Positions 27,055 through 37,008 of a stretch of DNA of 64,000 nt are shown here, piece after piece. How positions within the stretch are numbered: position 1 is the first letter of the stretch; every line of letters starts with the position of its first letter. The notes beneath the pieces were generated by a model. It was not told the DNA's origin, made no database searches, and was given only the letters and a program-made list of their open reading frames with translations. The position numbers were made by a program, and so were the translations under genes. This DNA comes from Allobosea caraganae (GTDB taxonomy: Bacteria > Pseudomonadota > Alphaproteobacteria > Rhizobiales > Beijerinckiaceae): positions 248,001 through 312,000 of the forward strand of contig NZ_QQTO01000021.1 in NCBI RefSeq assembly GCF_003351345.1, written 5' to 3'.

Positions 27055-27433
27055 AGTTCGCCCTCGCATTCTTCGTTATTGGCTTCCATGATCTTCTCGG
27101 TCGATTTCGCCGCCGCGGCAAATGCAAAGGGGAACCCTGGCTCGGCATGACGTTCTCCCGCGCGCTGGACCGTTGTTTGTCGCTTATTCCGAAGCCTCAG
27201 GCGGATTGGTTTTGGTCGCAGCAATGGAGGCCCGCTCGCGACCGGTGATCCGGGTTGATTGCTCGTGCATGACGGGGCTTGGCGCCAAGGCTGGGTTGGC
27301 TGGCGAAATTTGACGAGTGCGCGCGACGATAGGCAGGTGGCTTACGAATGGGCTGCGAATATGGCACGACGGGTGATGAGATACGGCGTTCGTTTCCCGA
27401 CCGGCTTCCTGGCTTAGCGATTCATCGGCACCC
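27055..27433. other. Intergenic stretch with dispersed repeat
   Basis: About 380 bases between the GT2 gene and the RgpF-type gene. It holds an 80-bp dispersed repeat (listed separately) and no convincing gene. Short open frames are present, but none shows a family motif. Confidence 0.5.
27229..27308. repeat. 80-bp dispersed repeat, copy A
   Basis: Matches 61611-61690 in the same orientation at roughly 86% by hand alignment, without gaps; the best block is GGCTTGGCGCC followed by AGGCTGGGTTGGC. It is intergenic in both places. The origin (mobile element remnant or intergenic repeat family) is unknown. Confidence 0.75.
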
Positions 27434-28375
27434 ATGTCATCGGCCAAGCGCTTCGGCGTCTTCTCGACCACATTCGCGCGGCACGTCGCGAAGAAGCTCG
27501 CCACGCTGACCATCGGCGGCGTGTTCGTCAGCGATGGCGCGCAAAGGCTCAGGCGCAAGCTGGCGCGCGAAGCTGCCGCGGTGAAGGGCGTCGGGCCGAT
27601 CGCCATCGTCGCCCATGCCTATTATCCGGAGCTGCTGACGGAGATCCTGAAGCAGCGTGCGCTGCTTTCCGGCGCTGTTCCGCTTCATGTCACGGTTCCG
27701 CACGACAAGCGGGAGCAGGCCGAGGCCATCGTCGCCGGGAGCGACCATGTGCACCTCCATTCCGTGCCCAATCGCGGGCGCGACGTCGCCCCTTTCCTGA
27801 GCCTGCTCAATGCGGGTGAATTGGACCGCTACGACATCGTCCTCAAGGTGCACACCAAGCGCAGCCCGCATTTGCTCGACGGCAACATCAGGCGAAAGCT
27901 GCTATTCGCCCTGCTGTTCGGCGAGAGCAACGCCAACCGGCGGGTCATGAACCTGTTCGCCGATCCCACCGTCGGCGTCGTCGGTTGGGGCGGCTGCTAT
28001 CACAAGAACCCGGCCTATTGGACGGACAATAAGGCGCGCGCGCTCGATCTGGCGGATCGGATGGGAGCAGGGGACGTCGCCCGGCTCGGCTTCTTCGAAG
28101 GCACGATGTTCTGGGTCCGGCCGGCGGCACTGGAGCCGCTCAGGCGCCTGGGCCTTGCCGTGGAGGATTTCGAGGCCGAGCAAGGCCAGACGGATGGAAC
28201 GCTGCATCACGCCCTGGAGCGCTGCTTCACCATTGCGGCATGGTCGGCCGGCTATGACGTCCTCGACCTGGGCGGACGGGTCCTCGACGCCGGGCGGCCA
28301 GGTGGCCCGGCATCGTCCGGTGCGATCAGGTCGCAGCCGGCGCGCAGCGCCGGAGCGGTCGGTCAGCCGCGATAG
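27434..28375 (+). CDS. Rhamnan synthesis F-family protein (RgpF-like)
   Basis: Polysaccharide assembly protein of 313 residues with the RgpF core: IAIVAHAYYPELLTEILKQ, VPNRGRDVAPFLSLL, YDIVLKVHTKRSPH and VGVVGWGGCY, then FFEGTMFWVRPAALEPL. RgpF proteins take part in rhamnose-glucose or rhamnan chain assembly. The gene is adjacent to the dTDP-rhamnose operon, which it meets tail to tail with a 13-base overlap. Together with the GT2 gene upstream this argues for a rhamnose-containing polymer. Confidence 0.82.
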   Translation: MSSAKRFGVFSTTFARHVAKKLATLTIGGVFVSDGAQRLRRKLAREAAAVKGVGPIAIVAHAYYPELLTEILKQRALLSGAVPLHVTVPHDKREQAEAIVAGSDHVHLHSVPNRGRDVAPFLSLLNAGELDRYDIVLKVHTKRSPHLLDGNIRRKLLFALLFGESNANRRVMNLFADPTVGVVGWGGCYHKNPAYWTDNKARALDLADRMGAGDVARLGFFEGTMFWVRPAALEPLRRLGLAVEDFEAEQGQTDGTLHHALERCFTIAAWSAGYDVLDLGGRVLDAGRPGGPASSGAIRSQPARSAGAVGQPR

Positions 28376-28926
28376 GTGAACTCGGAGCCGATCTCGCGCA
28401 GGAGCGGCGCGGTGCGGTCCTTGTCCGACAGGCGGGCGTCCTCGGCGGAAATCGGCCAGGCCACGCCGATATCGGGATCGTCCCAGCGCACGCCGGCATC
28501 GTGGTCGCGGCTATAGTAGTCGGTGACCTTGTAGATCACCTCGACATCCTCGACGAGCGTGCAGAAGCCGTGCAGGAAGCCGGTCGGAACCCAGAGCTGG
28601 CGCCAGTTCTCGGCGGAGAGCTCGACGGCGACATGCCGGCCATAGGTCGGCGATCCCACGCGGATATCGACGGCGACATCGAGGATCGCGCCCTTCGTCA
28701 CGCGGATCAGTTTGCCCTGCGCCCTCGGCTCTTTCTGGTAGTGCAGGCCGCGGATCGTGCCGCGGGCGGCCGAGGCGGAGTGGTTGTCCTGGACGAAGCG
28801 CACTGGCCCGGCCGCCTCCTCGAAGCGGTCGGCCCGGAATGCCTCGGAAAAGAAGCCGCGGGCATCGCCGATTCGCGTCGGCTCGATCAGCAGGGGGCCC
28901 TCGATGGGCAGCGTCTCGATCTTCAT
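28363..28926 (-). CDS. rmlC: dTDP-4-dehydrorhamnose 3,5-epimerase
   Basis: Third enzyme of dTDP-L-rhamnose synthesis, a cytosolic cupin dimer. The 187-residue length is typical. Motifs: GDARGFFSEAF, QDNHSASARGTIRGLHYQ-type core (GTIRGLHYQ with the catalytic His), WVPTGFLHGFCTL and VRWDDPDIGVAWP. The start at MKIETLPIEGP gives the standard N-terminus; a longer frame is spurious. Last in the rmlB-rmlD-rmlA-rmlC operon, 16 bases after rmlA. Confidence 0.95.
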   Translation of the reverse strand: MKIETLPIEGPLLIEPTRIGDARGFFSEAFRADRFEEAAGPVRFVQDNHSASAARGTIRGLHYQKEPRAQGKLIRVTKGAILDVAVDIRVGSPTYGRHVAVELSAENWRQLWVPTGFLHGFCTLVEDVEVIYKVTDYYSRDHDAGVRWDDPDIGVAWPISAEDARLSDKDRTAPLLREIGSEFTYRG

Positions 28927-28942
28927 GGCCGATCTCTCACCC

Positions 28943-29824
28943 TTACCGGTGCCAGTGCTGCTCGACGAGGAGCCGCTCCAGATATTGCCCATAGGGGCTC
29001 TTGCCCAGCTCGAGCGCCAGTGCCTTCAACTGGGTATCGTCGATGAAGCCGTTCTGCCAGGCGATTTCCTCCGGGCAGCAGATGCGCATGCCCTGGCGCT
29101 TCTCGATGGTGCGCACGAAGTTGGCGGCGTCGGTCAGCGAATCCGGCGTGCCGGTGTCGAGCCAGGCATAGCCGCGGCCCATGCGCTGCACATGCAGGTC
29201 GCCGCGTTCCAGATAGGCGCGGTTGACGTCGGTGATCTCGTACTCGCCACGCGCCGAAGGCTTGACCGCCTTGGCGATCGAGACGACATCGGAATCGTAG
29301 AAGTAAAGCCCGGTCACCGCCCAGTTGGATTTCGGGTTGGCGGGCTTCTCCTCGATCGACAGCGCCCTGCCGTCCTTGTCGAACTCGACGACGCCGTAAC
29401 GCTCCGGATCCGGCACGTGATAGGCGAAGACGGTCGCGCCGCTGCTGCGGTTCGAGGCGCTCTCGGCGAGATCAGACAGGCCGGCGCCGTAGAAGATGTT
29501 GTCGCCGAGCACGAGCGCAGCCGGGTTTCCGGCAACGAAATCCTCGCCGATGACGAAGGCCTGCGCCAGCCCGTTCGGAACGGCCTGCTCGGCATAGGAG
29601 AACTCGACGCCCCAGCGCTTGCCGTCGCCGAGCAGGCGGCGGAACAGCGGCAGGTCGTGCGGGGTCGAGATGATCAGGATCTCGCGGATGCCGGCGAGCA
29701 TCAGCACCGAGAGCGGATAGTAGATCATCGGCTTGTCATAGACCGGCACGAGCTGCTTCGAGACGGCGAGCGTGATCGGGTGCAGGCGGGTGCCGCTGCC
29801 GCCGGCGAGGATGATGCCCTTCAT
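28943..29824 (-). CDS. rmlA: Glucose-1-phosphate thymidylyltransferase
   Basis: First enzyme of dTDP-L-rhamnose synthesis: dTTP plus glucose-1-phosphate gives dTDP-glucose. 293 residues. The nucleotide-binding start is [18 protein letters not shown], followed by [27 protein letters not shown] (metal Asp) and [20 protein letters not shown]. The ATG overlaps the rmlD stop by four bases (ATGA), which fixes the start and shows translational coupling. Confidence 0.96.
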   Translation of the reverse strand: MKGIILAGGSGTRLHPITLAVSKQLVPVYDKPMIYYPLSVLMLAGIREILIISTPHDLPLFRRLLGDGKRWGVEFSYAEQAVPNGLAQAFVIGEDFVAGNPAALVLGDNIFYGAGLSDLAESASNRSSGATVFAYHVPDPERYGVVEFDKDGRALSIEEKPANPKSNWAVTGLYFYDSDVVSIAKAVKPSARGEYEITDVNRAYLERGDLHVQRMGRGYAWLDTGTPDSLTDAANFVRTIEKRQGMRICCPEEIAWQNGFIDDTQLKALALELGKSPYGQYLERLLVEQHWHR

Positions 29825-30726
29825 GTCCGCGTAGCCTTCGTTTCCTTGATGATCTCGTCCATGCAGCGCCCGAGCGCATCGCGCCAATCGGGCATCGCCA
29901 GGCCGTAAACCTGCTTGAGCTTGTCGCCGGACAGCCGCGAATTGGCCGGTCGGCTGGCCGGCGTCGGGTAATCGGCCGTGGTGATGGGCCTGACGCGGGC
30001 ATGCGGCAAGCCGCGTCCGGCGGCCTGGGCGAAAATCTCCTCGGCGAAGCCGGCCCAACTGGTCTCGCCCGCGCCTGCCAAGTGGAAGACGCCGCGCATT
30101 GCAGCCTCCTGCGGCTTGTCGCGCAGGCGCTGGGCGACGCCGAGCACGATATCGGCGATATCGGGCGCATAGCTCGGGCAGCCCTGCTGGTCGGCGACGA
30201 CCGAGAGTTCGTCGCGGGTCTCGGCCAGCCGCAGCATGGTGCGCAGGAAATTCTTGCCGTGCGCGGCATAGACCCAGGCGGTGCGCAGGATGACGTGATC
30301 CGGGTTCGCGGCTGCCACGGTCTCTTCGCCGGCGAGCTTGCTGCGGCCATAGGCACTGATCGGCCCGACCGGATCGTCTTCCAGATAGGGCGCTGTCTTG
30401 GTGCCGTCGAAGACGTAGTCGGTGGAGATCTGGATGATCGCCGCGCCCGCCGCGCGAGCGGCCGCGGCGACTGCGCCGGCGCCGGCGCCGTTCACCGCCA
30501 TGGCCAGCTCAGGCTCGCTCTCGGCCTGGTCGACGGCGGTGTAGGCGGCTGCGTTGACGACGATATCGGGCGCGAGCGCGCGGATGGCGGCAGAGGCGGC
30601 CCGAGCATCGGCGAGATCGAGTTCGGGCCGGCCGATCGCGACGAGCGCAATTCCGGGGATGGCTGCCGCGCGAGCGCGCAGCGCCGTGACGACCTGGCCG
30701 TTCGTGCCGGTGACGACGATCTTCAT
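29821..30726 (-). CDS. rmlD: dTDP-4-dehydrorhamnose reductase
   Basis: Last enzyme of dTDP-L-rhamnose synthesis, an NAD(P)H-dependent short-chain reductase, 301 residues. Rossmann motif VTGTNGQVV at the N-terminus, [23 protein letters not shown] and the catalytic YGRSKLAGE. The gene begins four bases after the rmlB stop and overlaps rmlA, so the operon order is rmlB-rmlD-rmlA-rmlC. Confidence 0.96.
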   Translation of the reverse strand: MKIVVTGTNGQVVTALRARAAAIPGIALVAIGRPELDLADARAASAAIRALAPDIVVNAAAYTAVDQAESEPELAMAVNGAGAGAVAAAARAAGAAIIQISTDYVFDGTKTAPYLEDDPVGPISAYGRSKLAGEETVAAANPDHVILRTAWVYAAHGKNFLRTMLRLAETRDELSVVADQQGCPSYAPDIADIVLGVAQRLRDKPQEAAMRGVFHLAGAGETSWAGFAEEIFAQAAGRGLPHARVRPITTADYPTPASRPANSRLSGDKLKQVYGLAMPDWRDALGRCMDEIIKETKATRT

Positions 30727-30730
30727 CGTG

Positions 30731-31810
30731 TCAGCCAGCCTGCTTCAGCAAGCCGAGCCGTTCGCCCGCATAGACCTTGTCGCGTAGCGGGCGCCACCAC
30801 CATTCGTTGTCGAGATACCAGCTCACCGTCTTCTCGATGCCGGTCTCGAAGGTCTCCTCGGCCCGCCAGCCGAGCTCGGTCTCGAGCTTGGTCGCGTCGA
30901 TCGCATAGCGCTGATCGTGGCCGGGGCGGTCGGTGACGTAGGTGATCAGCTCCTCGTGCGGCTTGGCGCCTGGGCGCAGCCGGTCGAGGATGCGGCAGAT
31001 GGTCTGGACCACGTCGATGTTGCGGCGCTCGTTGCGGCCGCCGACATTGTACTTCTCGCCGACGCGGCCTTCCGTGGCGATGACGTCGAGCGCTCGCGCG
31101 TGATCCTCGACGAAGAGCCAGTCGCGGATGTTGTCGCCCTTGCCGTAGACCGGCAGCGGCTTGCCGTGGAGCGCGTTCAGGATGACGAGCGGGATCAGCT
31201 TTTCGGGGAAATGGTAGGGGCCGTAATTGTTCGAGCAGTTCGAGATCAGGCCCGGGAAGCCATAGGTCCGCGTCCAGGCGGTGACGAGGTGGTCCGAGGC
31301 CGCCTTTGAGGCGGAATAGGGCGAGCTCGGATCATAGGCCGTGGCCTCGGTGAACAAGCCGTTCTCGCCGAGCGAGCCGTAGACCTCGTCGGTGGAGACG
31401 TGCAGGAAACGGAAGGCGTCGCGCCGCTCGCCCGGCAGCTTGTCCCAATAGCCGCGGGCGGCCTGCAGCATGCTGAACGTGCCGACGATGTTGGTCTCGA
31501 TGAAAGCGCCGGCGCCGACGATCGACCGGTCCACGTGGCTCTCTGCGGCGAGATGGACGATCTGGTCGGGCTGGAAGTGCTGAATCTGCGCCGAGACGCT
31601 GTCGCCGTCGCAAATATCGACCTGCGCGAACTGATAGCGGGGCGAGTTCCCGATATCGCGCAGCGAGGCGGGATTGCCGGCATAGGTCAGCTTGTCGAGG
31701 TTGAGGACGTCATGACCGGCGCCGACGAGGTGCCGGCACAAAGCCGAGCCGATGAACCCGCATCCGCCTGTAACCATTATCCGCCGCAACGCCATACCCC
31801 TTTTAATCAT
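30731..31810 (-). CDS. rmlB: dTDP-glucose 4,6-dehydratase
   Basis: Second enzyme of dTDP-L-rhamnose synthesis, an NAD-dependent extended SDR of 359 residues. NAD motif [24 protein letters not shown], catalytic [11 protein letters not shown] and [22 protein letters not shown] six bases before the ATG supports the chosen start; in-frame ATGs at codons 6 and 12 are alternatives. First gene of the rml operon. Confidence 0.96.
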   Translation of the reverse strand: MIKRGMALRRIMVTGGCGFIGSALCRHLVGAGHDVLNLDKLTYAGNPASLRDIGNSPRYQFAQVDICDGDSVSAQIQHFQPDQIVHLAAESHVDRSIVGAGAFIETNIVGTFSMLQAARGYWDKLPGERRDAFRFLHVSTDEVYGSLGENGLFTEATAYDPSSPYSASKAASDHLVTAWTRTYGFPGLISNCSNNYGPYHFPEKLIPLVILNALHGKPLPVYGKGDNIRDWLFVEDHARALDVIATEGRVGEKYNVGGRNERRNIDVVQTICRILDRLRPGAKPHEELITYVTDRPGHDQRYAIDATKLETELGWRAEETFETGIEKTVSWYLDNEWWWRPLRDKVYAGERLGLLKQAG

Positions 31811-32150
31811 TGCAAGCCCTGACCTCGCACGCGGTGCCCGATGTCCGGGCGGCGACGTGTTCGGTCAGTCTGAAGTGAAGGTTATCGTAAGGACCATACC
31901 GTGTGAAAGAATCGCTGCCCTTCAATGAGGAAAGGGCCCCGGCTGACGTGCCGCGTTACAGGACGCAGGTTTTCAAGGCAAGGGATGCTTGCCCAAAGGC
32001 AGATGTTCCATAGTCGAACATGGCGACCAGTTCTCCGCGATTTACTCCCATTGTCAGATGACAATTTGCTTACACTCGCAGCGACGGCCTGAACTGCTTC
32101 CGGCAAAGGCCGGGCAAGCCCTGGCCCTTTCAATTCAAGTTCCGGCCCTT
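31811..32150. other. Intergenic region upstream of rmlB
   Basis: About 340 bases between the 3' end of cysN-cysC and the start of rmlB, on the same strand. It is less GC-rich than either gene and should hold the rml promoter. A short open frame in it shows no family match. No clear terminator hairpin with T-run was seen. Confidence 0.5.
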
Positions 32151-34016
32151 TCAAATCTCGAGTCCGCGCTTGCGCAGCGCCGAAACCAGCATCTCTGCGG
32201 CCTGTTCGGGCGTCTGCTGGTCGGTATGCAGGTGCAGGTCCGGATTCAGCGGCTGCTCATAAGCCGCTCCCATGCCGGTGAAGCGCGGCATGCCGCCTTG
32301 CCGGGCGCGGGCGTAGAAGCCCTTCGGGTCGCGCTGCTGGCAGACCTCCAGAGGGGCATCGACGAAGACCTCGAGGAACCTGTCGGGCCCGATCACCTCG
32401 CGAGCCTCCTGCCGCTGTTCGCGGAACGGCGAGATCAGCGAGACGATGACGACGAGGCCGGCATCGGCCATCAGCGCGGCGACATGCGCGACGCGCCGCA
32501 TGTTCTCGACGCGGTCGGCATCGGAGAAGCCGAGATCGGCGTTCAGGCCGGAGCGGAGGTTGTCGCCGTCGAGCACGGTCGCGTGGCGCCCGAGCGCGTG
32601 CAGGCGCCGGTCCAGCAGATCGGCGACCGTGCTCTTGCCGGCCCCGGACAGCCCGGTGAGCCACACCACCGCCGGACGCTGCCCCATGCGCTTGGAGCGA
32701 TCCTCCGGGGTGACCTGCATCGCCTGCCACGGCGTGTCGCCGCTGCGCTTCTCGACCGAGAGGACGATGCCGGCCGCGACCGTCTGCGATGTCATGCGAT
32801 CGACCAGGATGAAGCTGCCCAGCGCATGCGAGCCGCTGAAGGGCAGGGCCGGCAGCGGCTTCGCCAGGGTAAGTCGGCCCACCGCGATATCATTGGTCCC
32901 GATCTCCTCGTCGGTCGAGGCGATCGTCAGGTCCTGGAGGTCGAGCCGGCCCTCGATGCGCGAAACGGTCGCGTTCGTCTCGCCCTTGCCGAGCTGGAAG
33001 GAATAACTGGCGCCGGGTCTGAGCGGCTCGTTCCCCAGCCAGACGAAGCGCACCCGCAGCTGCGTCGCCTGGGCGATCTCGCCGTCGCCGGATACCAGGA
33101 CGGCGCCCCGGCCGAGATCCCGCTCGGGAACCAGTTCCACGGCGACGGCCTCTCTGGCACCAGCGCGTTCGACGGCTTCGCCCGCAGACCAGAGGCGGGC
33201 GATCGTGACGTCGAGCCTGGCCTCCGTCTGCATCGCCTGGCCGACGGCAATCTCGCCGGCTGCGATCTCGCCGAAGGAGACCCGTCCGCCATGCGGCAGC
33301 CGGCCGGTGAGGGCGACCGGCAGGATCGCCGTGCCGCTGCTCGAAGCGGGCGGCTCGAAGGTTTCGAGCACGTCGAGCAGGGTTGGCCCCTCGTACCAGT
33401 CGAGGGCGGCACTGTGCTTGACGACATTGTCGCCGCTGCGGGCCGAGAGCGGAATCGCTGCGACGACCTTCAGCCCGAGGCTCGCCGCGAAGGCCTTCAG
33501 TTCGCCGGCGATCTCGTCGAAGGGCTCGCGGCGCCAGTCGACCAGGTCCATCTTGTTGATCGCCAGGACGACATGGCGCACGCCGAACAGAGCGGCGATC
33601 GCCATGTGGCGGCGCGTCTGCACCCTGACGCCGTCGGCGGCGGAGACGAGCACGTTGGCGAGCTGCGTCTGCGAAGCCGCCGCCGCCTGGTTGCGGGTAT
33701 ACTGCTCGTGGCCCGGAGCATCGGCGATCAGGAAGGCGCGCTTGGCGGTGGTGAAGTAGCGATAGGCGACGTCGATGGTGATGCCCTGCTCGCGCTCCGC
33801 CTTGAGGCCGTCGACCAGATAGGAGAAATCGAGCGTGCCGCCGCTCGCCCGCTCGGCTTCGAGGAGATGATCCTCGAAGACCGCGCCGGATTCGTAGAGC
33901 AGGCGGCCGATCAGCGTGCTCTTGCCGTCATCGACCGAGCCGCAGGTCATGATGCGAAGCCGCGGCAGCCGCAGCGGTTCGGGCAGCGTTTGCGCTGCGT
34001 GCGTTGCGTTCGCCAT
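32151..34016 (-). CDS. cysNC: Bifunctional sulfate adenylyltransferase subunit 1 / adenylylsulfate kinase
   Basis: NodQ-type fusion, 621 residues. The N-terminal EF-Tu-like GTPase (CysN) has G1 GSVDDGKST at residues 26-34, DAPGHEQYTRN and NKMDLVDW. The C-terminal APS kinase (CysC) has P-loop GLSGAGKST at residues 455-463, VLDGDNLRSGLN and FVDAPLEVCQQRDPKG. With CysD it turns sulfate and ATP into APS, then PAPS. The ATG shares one base with the cysD stop (TGATG). It sits inside the polysaccharide locus and no APS/PAPS reductase gene is near. This favours PAPS supply for sulfation, as with rhizobial NodPQ, over cysteine synthesis; that is inference. Confidence 0.95.
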   Translation of the reverse strand: MANATHAAQTLPEPLRLPRLRIMTCGSVDDGKSTLIGRLLYESGAVFEDHLLEAERASGGTLDFSYLVDGLKAEREQGITIDVAYRYFTTAKRAFLIADAPGHEQYTRNQAAAASQTQLANVLVSAADGVRVQTRRHMAIAALFGVRHVVLAINKMDLVDWRREPFDEIAGELKAFAASLGLKVVAAIPLSARSGDNVVKHSAALDWYEGPTLLDVLETFEPPASSSGTAILPVALTGRLPHGGRVSFGEIAAGEIAVGQAMQTEARLDVTIARLWSAGEAVERAGAREAVAVELVPERDLGRGAVLVSGDGEIAQATQLRVRFVWLGNEPLRPGASYSFQLGKGETNATVSRIEGRLDLQDLTIASTDEEIGTNDIAVGRLTLAKPLPALPFSGSHALGSFILVDRMTSQTVAAGIVLSVEKRSGDTPWQAMQVTPEDRSKRMGQRPAVVWLTGLSGAGKSTVADLLDRRLHALGRHATVLDGDNLRSGLNADLGFSDADRVENMRRVAHVAALMADAGLVVIVSLISPFREQRQEAREVIGPDRFLEVFVDAPLEVCQQRDPKGFYARARQGGMPRFTGMGAAYEQPLNPDLHLHTDQQTPEQAAEMLVSALRKRGLEI

Positions 34017-34915
34017 CAGAAATACCCCTCGCGCTTCTTGTCCTCCATCGACGAGCCGACATGGTCGATGATGCGACCAACGCGTTCGGAGGTCTTGGTT
34101 GCGAGGAGTTCCAGGATGATGTCCTCGACGCTGGTGGCGGGCGCTTCGATCGCGGCGGACAGGGGATAGCAGCCAAGCGTGCGAAAGCGCACCAGTGCGG
34201 TCTCGACCTGCTCGCCGGGGAGCAGCTGGAAGCGCTCGTCGTCGACGACGATGAACTGGCCGTTGCGGCGGACGACGGGGCGCTCCTTGGCGAAGTAGAG
34301 CGGCACGACGGGAAGCGCCTGCGCGAGGATGTAGCGCCAGATGTCGAGCTCGGTCCAGTTGGACAGCGGGAAGCAGCGCATGGTCGCGCCGGGCTGCAGC
34401 CGCGTGTTGTAGAGGCCGAAGAATTCCGGGCGCTGGCTGCGCGGATCCCAGACATGGCCGGGCTCGCGCAGCGAGAACACGCGCTCCTTGGCGCGCGAGC
34501 GCTCCTCGTCGCGCCGCGCCCCACCGATCGCGACATCGAAGCCATGCGCATCGATCGCCTGGCGCAGCGGCACCGTCTTCATCGCGAACGTATAGGTCGA
34601 GGCGTCGAAATCGAAGGGGTTGATGCCCTCGGCCAGCGCCTTGTCGTTGGTGGCGGTGAGTAGCTCGACCCCGTCGCGCGCGACCAGCTCGTCGCGGAAC
34701 GCGATCATGTCCTTGAACTTATAGGTCGTGTCGACATGCAGCATCGGCATCGGCAATTTCGTCGGAGCGAACGCCTTCTTGGCGAGATGGTAGAGGACCG
34801 AGGAATCCTTGCCGATCGAGTAGAGCAGGACCGGCCGGGCAAAGCAGGCGCGGGCTTCACGAAGGATCGCGATCGCTTCGGCCTCGAGCGCGCGGAGGTG
34901 GGAATCCATTGCCAT
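34016..34915 (-). CDS. cysD: Sulfate adenylyltransferase subunit 2
   Basis: ATP sulfurylase catalytic subunit (PP-loop ATPase), about 299 residues from MAMDSHLR, the family's normal length; ATGs at codon 1 or 3 are equally possible and a longer frame is spurious. PP-loop [49 protein letters not shown] and [13 protein letters not shown] are all present. Coupled to cysN-cysC by a TGATG junction. It starts the sulfate-activation operon, divergent from the DUF2793 gene. Confidence 0.95.
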   Translation of the reverse strand: MAMDSHLRALEAEAIAILREARACFARPVLLYSIGKDSSVLYHLAKKAFAPTKLPMPMLHVDTTYKFKDMIAFRDELVARDGVELLTATNDKALAEGINPFDFDASTYTFAMKTVPLRQAIDAHGFDVAIGGARRDEERSRAKERVFSLREPGHVWDPRSQRPEFFGLYNTRLQPGATMRCFPLSNWTELDIWRYILAQALPVVPLYFAKERPVVRRNGQFIVVDDERFQLLPGEQVETALVRFRTLGCYPLSAAIEAPATSVEDIILELLATKTSERVGRIIDHVGSSMEDKKREGYF

Positions 34916-35163
34916 CTTTCTGCTGGAAACGCTGTTGCCGGCTAGGCGGCGCTGTTGCGCGGATGTCTCTGCGGCGGCGAAGGCGAAGTCAAGCGCCAGC
35001 CGGCCGGCGTCCGCAAGAACGAGCGGTTTGGCGCGAGCTTCCCGACCGCCCCCGAGACGGGTCAAGGCGGCAATCCTGCAAGCTCGGCCGAATGGTAATA
35101 GGAATATAATCTTGACATTCCCGTCTGTTTATGCCACGCATCGAGGCCTGCACAGGAGGTCTC

Positions 35164-36393
35164 ATGGCCCATACGTCCCGTCTCGAACTGCCTTTGCTGG
35201 CCGCATCGCAGGCCCAGAAACACGTCACTCACAACGAGGCGCTGCTGGCGCTCGATGCGCTCACGCATCTTGCGGTGACCGATCGTCGCGCCACGCCGCC
35301 AGCCGCACCAGTCGAGGGCAGCCGCCATCTCGTGGAAGCAGGTGCAAGCGGCGCCTTCGCGGGGCAGGCCGGCAAGATCGCCGTCTTCGAGGATAATGGC
35401 TGGCGATTCCTCACGCCGCGCCAGGGATGGCTGGCCTGGGTGGCGCAGGATCAGGCGCCGCTGGTCCATGACGGCTCGGGCTGGACGGAGCTGAAAGTTC
35501 GCTCCTCCGATCGGCTCGGCATCGGCGCGACGGCTGACGCGACGAACCGGCTGGCGGTGGCGAGCCCGGCGGCGCTGTTCACCCATGCGGGGAGCGACAG
35601 CCGCGTCACCATCAACAAGGCCGCGGCCGGCAATACGGCGAGCCTGCTGTTCCAGACCGGCTATTCCGGGCGCGCGGAGATCGGCCTTGCGGGAAGCGAC
35701 AATGTCTCGGTGAAGGTGAGCAGCGACGGCGCCACCTGGCGCCAGCCGCTGACTGTGAAACGCGACACCGGCTTCGTCGGTATCGGCACGCCGGATCCCG
35801 GCGCGCCCCTGACCGTCGACAGCAGCACCAATTCGCTGCCGGCAGGCAATGGCAGCCTGCTGATCCAGGGCGACGCCAACAAGGAGCGGCTCGATATCCG
35901 CAGCGCCGGCGTGGCGCCTGGCGCAGGCATCCAAGGCTTCGGTGCGCGCGGCACGCTCGCGTCGCCGCAGGCGCCGCTCAGCGGCGACCGGTTGATGGCG
36001 CTGCTTGGCTCAGGTTGGGACGGTACCCAGTTCGTCATTCCGCTTCCCGCCCAGATCGACATGGTGGCTGACGGCGACTGGTCCTCTTCAGCCAATGGCA
36101 CCGCGGTTATCATCCGTACCACGCCGCCCGGACAGACAGTGGCTGCACGTGCGGATCGGATGAAAATTACGGGAGACGGCCGGGTCGGCGTGGGGACCGC
36201 GACGCCTCAGGCGCTTCTCGATGTCGCCGGCACTATGCGGGTGGGGCAGTACGGCAAGGCAGCTTTGCCCAGTGCGTCGGGAGTTGGCGCGGGCGGCCTC
36301 GTTTACGTTTCCGACGAAGTTGGCGGCGGCGTACTCGCCTTCTCCGATGGGGTCGCATGGAGGCGGGTCACAGATCGAGCTATCGTGAGTTGA
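35164..36393 (+). CDS. DUF2793 protein, phage/GTA spike- or tail-fibre-like
   Basis: About 409 residues, no signal peptide. The N-terminal 110 residues form the DUF2793 module (LPLLAASQAQKHVTHNEALLAL, then GQAGKIAVFEDNGWRFLTPRQGWLAWV). The rest is beta-rich and carries two tail-fibre style motifs, VGIGTPDPGAPLTVDSS and VGVGTATPQALLDVAGTM. DUF2793 occurs in phage tail proteins and, as I recall, in the head spikes of the Rhodobacter gene transfer agent that bind capsule. AGGAGG five bases before the ATG is a strong start. It stands alone between cysD (divergent) and the capsule operon (convergent), with no other phage gene. Function unknown; binding of the local polysaccharide is a guess. Confidence 0.8.
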   Translation: MAHTSRLELPLLAASQAQKHVTHNEALLALDALTHLAVTDRRATPPAAPVEGSRHLVEAGASGAFAGQAGKIAVFEDNGWRFLTPRQGWLAWVAQDQAPLVHDGSGWTELKVRSSDRLGIGATADATNRLAVASPAALFTHAGSDSRVTINKAAAGNTASLLFQTGYSGRAEIGLAGSDNVSVKVSSDGATWRQPLTVKRDTGFVGIGTPDPGAPLTVDSSTNSLPAGNGSLLIQGDANKERLDIRSAGVAPGAGIQGFGARGTLASPQAPLSGDRLMALLGSGWDGTQFVIPLPAQIDMVADGDWSSSANGTAVIIRTTPPGQTVAARADRMKITGDGRVGVGTATPQALLDVAGTMRVGQYGKAALPSASGVGAGGLVYVSDEVGGGVLAFSDGVAWRRVTDRAIVS

Positions 36394-36409
36394 CGCGAAT
36401 GGGCGGGAA

Positions 36410-36997
36410 TTACTGATCTGGATAGTCGCCAAAAAACTCCTTCTGGAGCTCAAGAGGCCTCTTTTTTCTTTCCTTGATTCGCTTGGCAGGCGTTCCTGCG
36501 TAAATGCTCCACGGAGCTAAGGATTTGTTAACGAGAGAAAGCGCGCCGACGGTTGCACCGGTGTCGATTGTCACGCCGGGCAGAACGACCGTTCCGGCGC
36601 CGACGACCACATGCTGACCAATGACGATTTGACCGGACGTTACTTTCCGTAGCTCCGGACGGATAAGTGGTCCAGTCATCGCTTCGCCTGAGAAGTCATC
36701 TGTGGATGATACCAAGCGTACTCCTTGGGAGACTCCAGCAAAATTCTTGATTCTTGCTCCTCCTGAGCCCAGAATCGAGACGCCTGCCGCTATGTGAACG
36801 TAATCCTCAATGTATATTTCTCCAGATGCAGATAAAATGCAGAAGGCATCTATTCTTACATTGCTCCCTAGAAAAATCTTATCCGAATTCGCTATAATGC
36901 ATGTTTTGTGAATTTTTACGTTATTCCCGATTTGTGCCCAATTAAAATTTGATATTTCACCATCGCTTAGGTATTCGGCATTATAGAATGTTTGCAT
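36410..36997 (-). CDS. Hexapeptide-repeat acyltransferase (CatB/LbetaH type)
   Basis: Left-handed beta-helix O- or N-acetyltransferase, about 195 residues. Hexad repeats run through VKIHKTCIIANSDKIFLG, IYIEDYVHIAAGVSILG, IVIGQHVVVGAGTVVLPGV and the final NKSLAPWSIYAGTPAKRIKERKK, the family's hallmark. It transfers an acyl group from acyl-CoA to a sugar in the cytosol. I prefer the internal ATG (AGGT nine bases upstream, 11 bases after the preceding stop); an ATG 30 bases earlier would overlap the upstream gene. Last gene of the sulfotransferase-to-Wzt operon. Markedly AT-richer than the genes to its left. Confidence 0.85.
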   Translation of the reverse strand: MQTFYNAEYLSDGEISNFNWAQIGNNVKIHKTCIIANSDKIFLGSNVRIDAFCILSASGEIYIEDYVHIAAGVSILGSGGARIKNFAGVSQGVRLVSSTDDFSGEAMTGPLIRPELRKVTSGQIVIGQHVVVGAGTVVLPGVTIDTGATVGALSLVNKSLAPWSIYAGTPAKRIKERKKRPLELQKEFFGDYPDQ

Positions 36998-37008
36998 TGC
37001 GCTGCGAC

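Noticed and set aside
27184-27606. A 140-codon minus-strand frame over the dispersed repeat
   Set aside because: It overlaps the RgpF-type gene, and the matching stretch at 61.6 kb is interrupted by a stop in the same frame, so the repeat is not conserved as a coding sequence.
31882-32154. A 90-codon frame upstream of rmlB
   Set aside because: No motif, no ribosome binding site, and it occupies the expected promoter region.
31989-34169. A 726-codon plus-strand frame
   Set aside because: Antisense to cysN-cysC; no recognisable domain.
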